Assembly (NCBI RefSeq): GCF_012910805.1
Contig: NZ_WTVK01000027.1
Span: 1 to 64,000, forward strand
DNA length: 64,000 nucleotides
Source: Aromatoleum evansii
Lineage (GTDB): Bacteria > Pseudomonadota > Gammaproteobacteria > Burkholderiales > Rhodocyclaceae
Direction of reading: 5' to 3'
A model generated the notes under the pieces. It worked only from the letters and a program-made list of their open reading frames with translations. It did no database searches and was not told the DNA's origin. The first letter of the stretch is position 1. Each line of letters begins with the position of its first letter. Shown here in pieces: positions 1-7,158 of this stretch. Made by a program: the position numbers and the translations under genes.

Positions 1-349
1 GGGTGACGTCGGTGGGAGGGGTGACATCGACGGGAGCCGTCTTTCGGGCTGCGGCGTCGTCCGCAAGCGTCTTAAGTTTCACGACGTTGAGCTGGTACTG
101 CTTGGTGGTGCCGGGCGCACCACCATTGGCATTCCCGACTACCTTGAGGTATCCCGTTTTTTCAAAGGTGTGGATGATCCGACGAGCCTGCTTTTCCGAA
201 ACACGGATCTTCTCCGCAACAGCTTTCATCGACGGGTGGAGACTTCCGCCCTCGTCGTTGCACCAGTCGGCGAGAGCGAGCATTGCCAGCATCTCGCTTC
301 CAGACGCAGGGAATCCTTCCCACACGAGCGACATGACCTTGATGCTCAT
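1..349 (-). CDS. Helix-turn-helix protein, C-terminus beyond left edge
   Basis: The reverse strand is open from an ATG at 349 to the window edge without a stop, giving 116 residues. The translation begins MSIKVMSLVWEGFPASGSEM and continues with ADWCNDEGGSLHPSMKAVA and RVSEKQARRIIHTFEKTGYL. That pattern is the winged helix-turn-helix seen at the N-terminus of phage and ICE replication/regulatory proteins (HTH_36-like). A GAGG lies about 10 bases upstream of the ATG. The visible tail (APVDVTPPTDVT) looks like the start of a low-complexity linker. Its position at the far end of the transfer block suggests an accessory replication or regulatory protein; the actual role is unknown. Confidence 0.75.
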   Translation of the reverse strand, partial: MSIKVMSLVWEGFPASGSEMLAMLALADWCNDEGGSLHPSMKAVAEKIRVSEKQARRIIHTFEKTGYLKVVGNANGGAPGTTKQYQLNVVKLKTLADDAAARKTAPVDVTPPTDVT

Positions 350-761
350 GACGCCGCTACCTCACGGGTAGGTCGAGGCGCACGGCGGCACCTCTTTGTT
401 CATGTGGCAGGGGAATTTTTTCGTCATGCGAGTCCTGACCGACGCCGATCAAGCCGTCGATTCGGCGCCGGGGACATGCTGCCCGAGATTCATTCATGTG
501 CTTCCTCGCTGGCGTTCGTGGTCCGGATGGTTGATGCATGCCATGCCGCGGCTGATGGCAGTTGCATCAGCCGCGGGGCGGGGAATCAGGACGAGTCGAC
601 GTCAGAACGGCGAGAAGCGCCGGTTGACGAGCAAGGGATTGAGCGAGTGTCGCGCGAAGCGAGAGAGCGAGGGCGTCCCCGCCGGGTCTCGAGAGACGGC
701 AGGGTGCCGTCGAGACAAGACAAAAATAGCGGCCAAATCGCGGTTTGGCAAGAACGCAGGA
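350..761. other. Gap without a supported gene, holds a hairpin
   Basis: Several short open frames cross this stretch on both strands, but none has a ribosome binding site or recognisable protein. The one clear structure is the perfect inverted repeat at 546-576, listed separately. Confidence 0.5.
546..576. repeat. Perfect 12-bp inverted repeat, 7-nt loop
   Basis: The arms CCGCGGCTGATG (546-557) and CATCAGCCGCGG (565-576) are perfectly complementary around the loop GCAGTTG. The stem is long and GC-rich, but there is no T-run on either strand after it, so it is not a standard intrinsic terminator. It sits between the helix-turn-helix gene and radC. Confidence 0.8.
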
Positions 762-1343
762 CTACAGGAGCCCTCGCTGGGCAAAGGACACGTCCGCAGC
801 GCCGGCGATGACGAAGTGGTCGAGCACCTTCACGTCGACCATGGCGAGAGTTTCCTTCAGTTGTCGGGTCAGGCACTCGTCGGCGATCGAAGGCTCACAA
901 GCGCCCGACGGGTGCTGGTGCGAGAAGATCACTGCGGCCGCACGAAGCTCGAGTGCTCGGCGCACGATTTCGCGCGGGTAGACGCTGGTCTGCGTCAAGG
1001 TGCCACGGAAGGCTTCCTCCGCGTGGAGGAGGCGGTTGCGGGCGTCCAGGTACAACACGACGAAGATCTCATAGGGGCGACCCATGAAAAAGGTACGGAG
1101 AAACGCGCGCACGGTCTCGGGGGCATCGAGCGCATCGCGCTCCGCCAAGTCTTCGGTTAAGCCTCGCTGCAGAATCTCCAGTGCATTCGCGAGGGCGTGC
1201 CAGGGCTCCGTGCGCGGATCCCGCGCGATCTCGAGAACCTTGGCCCAGGAGCCGCAACGCTCCCACACGTCTTCGGCCTCCTGGCCGAAGAAGCGCTCCA
1301 GCAGTGCTGCGTCAGACAATGTCGTCGAATGGAAGTGGAACAT
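762..1343 (-). CDS. radC: RadC-family JAB/MPN domain protein
   Basis: This 193-residue protein belongs to the RadC/JAMM family carried by many ICEs and plasmids. The C-terminal half has the JAMM signature SHQHPSG followed by a downstream Asp (PSIAD), where chromosomal RadC usually reads HNHPSG. The N-terminal half is the helical region seen in mobile-element RadC. I chose the ATG at 1343 over the one at 1349 because AAGGAG lies six bases before it and directly abuts the other. The leader contains a CGTGGGG/CCCCACG hairpin (1381-1402). The function in mobile elements is not settled; replication or recombination support is usually assumed. Confidence 0.88.
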   Translation of the reverse strand: MFHFHSTTLSDAALLERFFGQEAEDVWERCGSWAKVLEIARDPRTEPWHALANALEILQRGLTEDLAERDALDAPETVRAFLRTFFMGRPYEIFVVLYLDARNRLLHAEEAFRGTLTQTSVYPREIVRRALELRAAAVIFSHQHPSGACEPSIADECLTRQLKETLAMVDVKVLDHFVIAGAADVSFAQRGLL

Positions 1344-1609
1344 TGGCATCTCCTTTGAAAGACATGGAGAGCCGTCTCCGCGTGGGGGAACGACTCCCCA
1401 CGGGAAAAATGAAACTGAACAGAACCCCGGGCTCGAAAGCCGTTCCGGTGTCAGGGGCTAACCGGATTCAATAGAGCCGCGAACGGCCCTGCAGCGTCAC
1501 CTATCCTATGCGCAGCTGGTCGTGTCCGCAATGGCTCGATTCGATGCTCACACCCTGATCGATTAAGGATGCGAGTGGAGTCGAGGCGAGGGCTGGCTTC
1601 GAACGTGTC

Positions 1610-1819
1610 TCAAACGTATCCCCGCCCGTTACATCCCGTGCAAAGCTGGAACTCGGATACGGATTCCATCCCGCGGCCGCCGCAGGCGCGGCAAGGCTCG
1701 TCGTCGTACGAGCGGCGTTCACGACCGCTGCCGCCGCAGCTGCGGCAAGGGCGTTCGACCTGGGCGCGGACTTCGCGCGCGCCGCGGCAGTGCGGGCAGG
1801 GGCGTTCGTCGTCGAGCAT
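1610..1819 (-). CDS. Stand-alone DnaJ-type zinc-ribbon protein
   Basis: The 69-residue product is almost entirely zinc-binding repeats: CPHCRG (Cys8, Cys11), CRSCGGSG (25, 28), CRACGGRG (43, 46) and CTGCNGRG (60, 63). This is the CxxCxGxG array of the DnaJ cysteine-rich domain, without any J domain or substrate-binding domain. The regular 17-18 residue spacing and eight conserved cysteines support translation, although I see no strong ribosome binding site. It starts 15 bases after the preceding gene on the same strand, so it is probably co-transcribed. Roles in protein folding or binding are inference. The 266 bases between this gene and radC hold only the radC leader. Confidence 0.72.
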   Translation of the reverse strand: MLDDERPCPHCRGAREVRAQVERPCRSCGGSGRERRSYDDEPCRACGGRGMESVSEFQLCTGCNGRGYV

Positions 1820-1834
1820 TGGTGATCCCGGGGG

Positions 1835-2470
1835 CTAGAAGGTGTTGTTGAGGCTTTTGAGTACCTGGTCCGGCAAATCGCGCCAGCCGGCGGGGTCGTC
1901 GGTGGTCACGCAGTACTGGCCGGTGACGCGGGTGCCGGGGCCGTCGCGGGCGAGGTCGAGCTGCAGCTTGTACTGGCGCCGGCCGTTGGCCACGTCGGGC
2001 GAATGGACCACTTGTTCGAGGCGGTAGAGGGCGCCGGGTGAGGTCTCATGAAGATAGCCCGCGATGTAAAGTCCCGCCTCGCCGGTTCCTGATTGAAGCT
2101 TGGCTTGGTTCGGGGTAACGAAGCTGTACCGGTTCATTACCCGCGCATAAGTTGAATCGACGTCGCGTACGGAGCGTGTAGAGAATGGATGGCATTCCAC
2201 GTTCTTGCGCCAGTTCCGATAGATCTTCTTGCCGAGCGTATCGTCGGGCGAGTCGAGATTCGTCGGGGTCGGTGCGTTCTGGGGCGGCTGCTGGCGCATC
2301 CGCTCCCGCGTCTCGTCGGCATCGCGTTTGGCTTGCTCCTCGCAGGCCTTGCGATCAGCCGCGCCCATGCACTTGGCGCCGAAGATCAGGCCGTCGAGCA
2401 CGTCAGCGCGGGCGGACTGCAGGGATGCCGCCAGAAGGAGGGCGGCCAGGTATGGCGTCCGTTTCATCAT
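1835..2470 (-). CDS. Secreted hypothetical protein
   Basis: A signal peptide is visible (MMKRTPYLAALLLAASLQSARA), followed by a roughly 190-residue soluble domain. Cys residues occur at KCMG, KACE, VECHPF and QYCV, which could form disulfides in the periplasm. Start is either of two adjacent ATGs (2470 or 2467). I do not recognise the family. It lies 23 bases downstream of the transglycosylase-like gene, inside the second transfer block, so a role in the envelope part of conjugation is a fair guess. Confidence 0.7.
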   Translation of the reverse strand: MMKRTPYLAALLLAASLQSARADVLDGLIFGAKCMGAADRKACEEQAKRDADETRERMRQQPPQNAPTPTNLDSPDDTLGKKIYRNWRKNVECHPFSTRSVRDVDSTYARVMNRYSFVTPNQAKLQSGTGEAGLYIAGYLHETSPGALYRLEQVVHSPDVANGRRQYKLQLDLARDGPGTRVTGQYCVTTDDPAGWRDLPDQVLKSLNNTF

Positions 2471-2493
2471 CGCCTCCATGGAAGTCGCCAGAT

Positions 2494-3405
2494 CTACATC
2501 ATGATGAGCAGCACGATCCATGTCAGAACGATAGCCCGAGCAACGTTGACCGCAAGCTCCCGCTTTGTATCAAATCCCTCCGACAAGCCCCGCCACTTGG
2601 CGACGATGACCCATGCGATCCAGGTAACGAGGGTCATCGCGGCAATTCCGACCAGGAACTGCCGGACCTGCCCCATGTGATAGCCGGTGGCACCGAAGAA
2701 ACCCTGTGCAGCAGACGTGTAGCCGAAGCCGCTGCCATTGAGCAAGGCGGCGGAGCCCGTCCCGGCTGACGGCCTTAAGGGGGAAGGGGTAGGGACATGG
2801 CCGCCAGGCGAACCGCCCGACGGGGTGCCCGCGAGGACCTCGGCGTAGCTCGGAGGCGCGAAGGCCAGCGTATAGCCGGCAAACTGCCCCAGGTAGGAGA
2901 CGAGCCTGGTGCCGTTGCCGTCGGCCGGATCCGTCGCTCCTCCGGATTTGAGCCACTCCCCAACGGTGCCGGCGCCCACAAGGTGTGCTGCGGCGACGAG
3001 ACCCGAAGCAGTGATCGGGACGCTGTTGATCGTCGTCCCCAGGTAGCTTTCGGCACCATAGACCTTCGTGAGGGTGTTCCACATCTGCCGGTGGTAAGCG
3101 GATACCGCCTGGACCTGGGCATCGGGATTTGCAAGCAGATCGGCCAGCGAACTGACGCCGTACTTGCCGGTGAAGGTGCCGGTCCAGTCGTTGGTTTTCG
3201 GTGTGCCGTCGCCCGAGTAGAGGCCTACGTCCTGGAGGGCGGCCTCGCTGAACTGGAAGAGGCCGACGTGACCGAACTGGTTGGTGACCCGTGGGTTCAT
3301 CGTGCTCTCCCGCTGCCCCAGGGCTTTGAGGAAATCGGTGTACGTCACGCCTGCCCAGACGAGGCTGGCCAGCAGAAACAGGACGAAAGCGAGACGGGCT
3401 TTCAT
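2494..3405 (-). CDS. Transglycosylase-like protein with C-terminal membrane segments
   Basis: The 303-residue protein starts with a cleavable or anchoring hydrophobic segment (ARLAFVLFLLASLVWAG). A lysozyme/transglycosylase-like region follows: YTDFLKALGQRESTMNPRV, then GHVGLFQFSEAAL, with the catalytic-type Glu in QRES. A Gly/Pro-rich linker (about 205-235) leads to two predicted membrane helices (QFLVGIAAMTLVTWIAWVIV and AIVLTWIVLLIMM). The C-terminal layout resembles the small TIGR03758/DUF3262 membrane proteins of the same ICEs, suggesting a fusion. The likely job is local peptidoglycan opening at the mating channel. The ATG at 3405 is preceded by AGGAGGT. Confidence 0.72.
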   Translation of the reverse strand: MKARLAFVLFLLASLVWAGVTYTDFLKALGQRESTMNPRVTNQFGHVGLFQFSEAALQDVGLYSGDGTPKTNDWTGTFTGKYGVSSLADLLANPDAQVQAVSAYHRQMWNTLTKVYGAESYLGTTINSVPITASGLVAAAHLVGAGTVGEWLKSGGATDPADGNGTRLVSYLGQFAGYTLAFAPPSYAEVLAGTPSGGSPGGHVPTPSPLRPSAGTGSAALLNGSGFGYTSAAQGFFGATGYHMGQVRQFLVGIAAMTLVTWIAWVIVAKWRGLSEGFDTKRELAVNVARAIVLTWIVLLIMM

Positions 3406-3415
3406 GCCAGACCTC

Positions 3416-3976
3416 CTATTGGCTTGGGCACTGAGTTCCGTCGGGCCTGATGGAGCGCGCGTACTGGTACACACCGTCCGCGGCGAGGTGCCACACCCCG
3501 TGGCACATCCCACGGCGGCCCACGACCAGGTCGCGCCACCCTTGGGTCGTTGTTGGCAGCACGCGGTAGGCGGCCGCCGCGACGTCGAGGCGCCGGCTCC
3601 AGCGCCCGTCGGGGAGCCTGGCGAACAGCCAGATGCTGCTGCCCGTCATCCCCGACGTGCAGGTGTTGCCGGCGACAACGAATACCTCCGGGAGCCCGTC
3701 GCCGTTCAGGTCTTCGAGGGACACCTCGGGGTGCATCGCCGTTTCGCAGGCCGGAAGGCTGCTCACGACGACGCCGTCGCGCAGGGCAAGAGGCGTGACG
3801 GCAGCGATCTCGCGCCGTTCCGTCTGAGATAACGCGGCAGGCGGCACGGTGGCGAAGAGCGCGGCTGCGAGGGCTCCGAGTTCGGCATGCGACGGATCCG
3901 TGGCGGGCGATGCCCCCGAGTAGGCGAGGGCAAGTGCGATCACAAGCCGATGCGGGCGGATGCTTCTCTGGCTCAT
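3416..3976 (-). CDS. Secreted hypothetical protein with an FG-GAP-like Asp motif
   Basis: The protein has 186 residues and an N-terminal hydrophobic signal (RLVIALALAYSGASPA). The motif DLNGDGLPEVFVVAGNTC resembles the calcium-binding loop of FG-GAP/VCBS repeats, but only one copy is present. Four Cys residues (ETAM context, GNTCTSG, GMCHGV, TQCPSQ) fit an oxidised periplasmic protein. It lies 10 bases after the TIGR03765 gene and 10 bases before the transglycosylase-like gene on the same strand, so the three are probably one operon. Function unknown. Confidence 0.68.
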   Translation of the reverse strand: MSQRSIRPHRLVIALALAYSGASPATDPSHAELGALAAALFATVPPAALSQTERREIAAVTPLALRDGVVVSSLPACETAMHPEVSLEDLNGDGLPEVFVVAGNTCTSGMTGSSIWLFARLPDGRWSRRLDVAAAAYRVLPTTTQGWRDLVVGRRGMCHGVWHLAADGVYQYARSIRPDGTQCPSQ

Positions 3977-3986
3977 CACGTGCCTC

Positions 3987-4526
3987 CTACTGCGAAATCG
4001 CCCCATCGGCGCCGATGAGGACGGGCCAAACGTGGATCCCGGCCGCTTCGAGGAGCGCATCGGGCGACATGGGCGTCATGTGCAGGTCGACCAAGCCCCG
4101 CAGACGCAGAAAATCCTCGGGGGTGCGCACCGATGCGACGATTCCCCGGGCGCCCATCCGATGCAATGCGTCCGCGTTGCGTTGCATCCAGTCGACGGAG
4201 GCCGCATCGTCGCCGACGATGAAGATGGGTTGTCCCGGCCCGCCCGGCAACTTGCTTGGCATGGGGTTCTGCAGCAGCCGGCCGGGCCCCCCGCGGGCTG
4301 AGACGACCGGGAAGAGCTGCGGAGAGGGTGGTTGCCACGGCGGCTGGGATACCGGCTCGCGGGCCTCCTCGCTGGCGTCGTCGGCGAACGGCTCGAAGTA
4401 AGGCGCGAGCGGTACGCCACCAGCGTCGTGGATGACGGTCGGCGGCCGGCTGGCAAGGGGGGGCGCCGACCAGGATGGCGCAGCGATGAAGACGGCCAGT
4501 AGAGGCACGAAACGGACAGGACTCAT
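3987..4526 (-). CDS. ICE protein, TIGR03765 (PFL_4695) family
   Basis: A signal peptide (SPVRFVPLLAVFIAAPSWSA) is followed by a proline-rich stretch and a C-terminal conserved domain with FIVGDDAASVDWMQRN, GIVASVRTPED and the ending HVWPVLIGADGAISQ. That ending (xYPVLxTxxGIxQ in relatives) is characteristic of the PFL_4695 family of integrating-conjugative-element proteins. I place the start at the ATG (4526), preceded by GGTGAT; a GTG at 4538 overlapping the upstream stop is the alternative. In canonical elements this gene sits beside the pilL/traD end, so its position here is a rearrangement. Confidence 0.8.
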   Translation of the reverse strand: MSPVRFVPLLAVFIAAPSWSAPPLASRPPTVIHDAGGVPLAPYFEPFADDASEEAREPVSQPPWQPPSPQLFPVVSARGGPGRLLQNPMPSKLPGGPGQPIFIVGDDAASVDWMQRNADALHRMGARGIVASVRTPEDFLRLRGLVDLHMTPMSPDALLEAAGIHVWPVLIGADGAISQ

Positions 4527-4531
4527 CGCAA

Positions 4532-5560
4532 TCACCACAAGCCGAACTGGATGCTGCCGAGGAAGATCTGGCCACGCACCCTGCAGCAGGCGTAGGGACG
4601 CCAGAGGGTGTAGGCATAGCTGCCGGAATGGGTGGCCATGGCGTCGCCGTAGGAGACCGGGCTCGCGGTGTCATTGAGTCCGAAGACGTGGCAGGGAGTG
4701 GGGACCGCGACATTCATCTGCCACAGGCCGCCCATGGGATCGTTTTCGCGCGCTGGCGGCGGATCCCACACGAGCTGACCTCGCCGTCGTCGCGTGCCGC
4801 CCGAGGTGACGTAGGCGTAGACGTGCGGCTGCGCGGGCCGGGTGATGAAATCGGCGATGCGCTGCGACAGGACCGCGGCGGCCTTGACCTCGTGTTGCTG
4901 GACGACCTCACCGGTACGCGGATAGACGTTGCCCCAGGTATTGAGCGGCGGGGTGCCGACCTCGCGCATTCCCGGCACCCAGGAGGCTGGAAGGAGAAGC
5001 TCCGCCGGTAGATAGGAACGCCACACGGCCGCGTCGAGTTTCGACTGGTAGTAGGGGGCGAAGGGAATGATGGCCGAGGGGCAGGTGACGAGGTCGGGCA
5101 GCCCGGCCGCGGGATGGCCGACGGCATCGGCGTCGCGGAAGCGCCGCTGCTTGTCTGTGCGATCGGCCTGCGAGTGTGTGCCGGCGCTGTCGGCCAGGTC
5201 GACGCCGAGCAGTGTCCCGAGGAGCCCGCGGCTCGCTGCTGAGATTGGGATGCCAATTTCCGGCCACGGGTGGGTCGCGACGTCGTGGTAGGTGCTCACC
5301 ACCAGATCGGGGGCGAAATGGCTGATGCGGGTCGATGTGCGGATGGAGCATCCGACCGGTGTGCAGCGCAGCCAGAAGCAGATCCCCGAAACATGCCACG
5401 CGCTGCAGGCCGGGTAGGTCGCGACCGCCTGGGCGAGGAGGGCAGCGGTAGTGGTGGACTCCGCCGCGCCGGTTAGAGGCGCGCAGGTTATGGCACAGGC
5501 GGCCACGATCGCGCGCAGACGCGGCGCCTTGGCTGACCGGGTGACGGAACACGCGCGCAT
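4532..5560 (-). CDS. ICE protein, TIGR03756 (PFL_4710) family, TraU-like
   Basis: The 342-residue product carries an N-terminal signal (AIVAACAITCAPLTGAA) and many cysteines arranged as in TraU-type periplasmic mating proteins, such as ATYPACSAWHVSGICFWLRC, TPVGCS and YACCRVRG. The C-terminus (GSYAYTLWRPYACC, GQIFLGSIQFGLW) is diagnostic for the PFL_4710 group. TraU relatives are needed for mating-pair formation and DNA transfer in F-like systems. The ATG at 5560 gives a clean signal peptide. It follows TIGR03757 after 11 bases, as in other elements of this class. Confidence 0.88.
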   Translation of the reverse strand: MRACSVTRSAKAPRLRAIVAACAITCAPLTGAAESTTTAALLAQAVATYPACSAWHVSGICFWLRCTPVGCSIRTSTRISHFAPDLVVSTYHDVATHPWPEIGIPISAASRGLLGTLLGVDLADSAGTHSQADRTDKQRRFRDADAVGHPAAGLPDLVTCPSAIIPFAPYYQSKLDAAVWRSYLPAELLLPASWVPGMREVGTPPLNTWGNVYPRTGEVVQQHEVKAAAVLSQRIADFITRPAQPHVYAYVTSGGTRRRRGQLVWDPPPARENDPMGGLWQMNVAVPTPCHVFGLNDTASPVSYGDAMATHSGSYAYTLWRPYACCRVRGQIFLGSIQFGLW

Positions 5561-5571
5561 GCCGCTTTCCC

Positions 5572-5991
5572 CTACCGACCGCCTTGGGCACGCCACGTCC
5601 GGTAGATGGCGCGGGCCTGATCCACGTTCTCCACGCCATAAACGACGGCCGCCCCATCGAATACGATTGCCGGGACTTTGGTGAGCCGGTAATTCATGGC
5701 GGCGGTCAGGCCCCGTGCGCTGGCCCCGATCGCCTGGCGGTCTGTGTCGGTGAGTGCCTCGAAGCGGCGCCTGGCGACCGCTTCGGCCTGGACGGGGTCG
5801 GAGGGCAGCCCGGCGGACAGGGTGGCGTTGATCCGCTCCATGCCATCCACGTGATACACCGTTGCCGTCCCCGTTCCGCGCAGCAGTTGCGTGCTGAGCT
5901 GGAAGATCTCGACCCGTTCCTGGGCCTGGACGGACGGAAGGGCGGTGGCGCAGGTCACAGAGGCGACCAATCGGCGCATTGTCGCGTTCAC
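5572..5991 (-). CDS. ICE protein, TIGR03757 (PFL_4709) family
   Basis: This 139-residue exported protein has an N-terminal signal (RRLVASVTCATALPSVQA) and the family features FEALTDTDRQAIGASARGL and TKVPAIVFDGAAVVYGVENV, which resemble a degenerate thioredoxin fold without active-site cysteines. The GTG at 5991 has GGAG eight bases upstream and overlaps the DsbC-like stop by four bases; an ATG at 5979 is possible. It is regularly found just before the TraU-like gene and probably helps assemble the periplasmic part of the mating channel. Confidence 0.85.
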   Translation of the reverse strand: MNATMRRLVASVTCATALPSVQAQERVEIFQLSTQLLRGTGTATVYHVDGMERINATLSAGLPSDPVQAEAVARRRFEALTDTDRQAIGASARGLTAAMNYRLTKVPAIVFDGAAVVYGVENVDQARAIYRTWRAQGGR

Positions 5992-6806
5992 CTGCCTGCT
6001 CCCTGGGCAGCACGCGTCAGGGCTTCTTCGAGCTCGGGGCCGGAGATCGCTCCGACTACCCGGCGCCCGTCGTCCAGTACGAGGGTAGGTGTGTTGCGGA
6101 TTCCATGGCTACGTCCGAATTCGACGATCCGCCGGACATGGTCCATGGCCGGTTCGCAGTGAGGCTCGATCTGCCGTGGCGCGGGCGCACCTTCCATGTA
6201 GGCCCGCCATTGATCGGCCGGGCGATCGCTACCGCACCAGGTGCCCACGGCTGCGGGAATCGAGTCGGAGGAGACGACCGGGTAGGTGAATGTATAGATC
6301 GTGACGTCGTCGAGCGCGGTGAGCGTCGGCTGGAGTGACCGGCACGCGGGGCACGCCGGGTCCTCGAACACGGCGAGCCGCCTCGAGCCGTTCCCGCGCA
6401 CAGTCTTGATCGCCACGTCGAGCGGCAGATCTGCGAAGGGGATTGCCGTGAGCGCCTCGAGCCTCGCCTGAGTGAGATCGCGACGCTCAACCATGTCCAC
6501 CAGGCGACCTTCCACGAAGGCATAGCGACCGGTCGCGTCCACATAGAACACGTCCATCCCGTTGACGACCTCGTAGACGCCGGAAACGGGCGTGGGGGCC
6601 ACCGAGACGGGCCGGACCTGCCCGGAGGTGTTGCGCATGATGGAGGCCTTGATGTCGTCAGCTGCCTTTGACGAATCGGCCGTGGCGATGCCGACGGAGA
6701 ACGGCAGGAGGAATATGCCTGCCACCACGTGGCTTACAGCGCGGTACATCTTCGAGGTGTACGTACCGGGTCGGGCGGCGTATTTTTCAATATGGGTTAT
6801 TGTCAT
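5988..6806 (-). CDS. DsbC-like periplasmic thiol:disulfide protein
   Basis: The 272-residue product has a signal-like segment (residues about 22-43), a DsbC-type N-terminal domain (VSGVYEVVNGMDVFYVDATG) and a thioredoxin-fold domain with the active site CPAC at Cys152-Cys155 (chromosomal DsbC has CGYC). A cis-Pro loop (NTPTLVLDDG) is present. It would isomerise or form disulfides in the cysteine-rich mating proteins encoded next to it, such as the TraU-like protein. The ATG at 6806 is preceded by GAGGA; ATGs at 6836 and 6749 are alternatives. Only 32 bases separate it from a divergent gene at 6839. Confidence 0.87.
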   Translation of the reverse strand: MTITHIEKYAARPGTYTSKMYRAVSHVVAGIFLLPFSVGIATADSSKAADDIKASIMRNTSGQVRPVSVAPTPVSGVYEVVNGMDVFYVDATGRYAFVEGRLVDMVERRDLTQARLEALTAIPFADLPLDVAIKTVRGNGSRRLAVFEDPACPACRSLQPTLTALDDVTIYTFTYPVVSSDSIPAAVGTWCGSDRPADQWRAYMEGAPAPRQIEPHCEPAMDHVRRIVEFGRSHGIRNTPTLVLDDGRRVVGAISGPELEEALTRAAQGAGR

Positions 6807-6838
6807 TGGTAGATTCCTCACGGGCGTAGGAGGCACGT

Positions 6839-7147
6839 ATGAAGCCGATTGCGAACCTGATCCGCGCGACGTTCGTTGGCGCGTTTGCCCTCATGGCGGG
6901 GACGGCGAAACTGTTGGCTTTCTTCCTGACGACTGGGCGTGACGACGAAGTGGAGAACCCTGAGCGTGGCGCCGACGCGTTCGGGCGTAACGCCATCGCA
7001 CCGTTCGACTACGGACCTCTTGGTGGCCTGGACGTCGCCGAGGGGGGGTACACGGGTTATACGGTGCATGGTCGCGAACCGATTTCTGTCGGTCGGAACG
7101 GGGAAAGAGTCGGCGCATTCTCCGGCGACCCGATCGTCCATTTCTGA
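6839..7147 (+). CDS. Small membrane protein on the opposite strand
   Basis: The 102-residue product has one hydrophobic segment near its start (FVGAFALMAGTAKLLAFFL) and a polar tail rich in Gly and Asp. An excellent ribosome binding site (TAGGAGG, six bases before ATG) supports it. It fills the 352-base gap between two leftward genes almost exactly, ending 11 bases before the convergent traG gene. It is the only rightward gene inside the transfer region. I do not recognise the family. A regulator of, or immunity factor against, mating is possible, but that is speculation. Confidence 0.62.
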   Translation: MKPIANLIRATFVGAFALMAGTAKLLAFFLTTGRDDEVENPERGADAFGRNAIAPFDYGPLGGLDVAEGGYTGYTVHGREPISVGRNGERVGAFSGDPIVHF

Positions 7148-7158
7148 GCCAGGCGCGC

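Noticed and set aside
3-371. Rightward open frame at the left edge
   Set aside because: It is antisense to the helix-turn-helix gene, which has clear domain sequence and a ribosome binding site.
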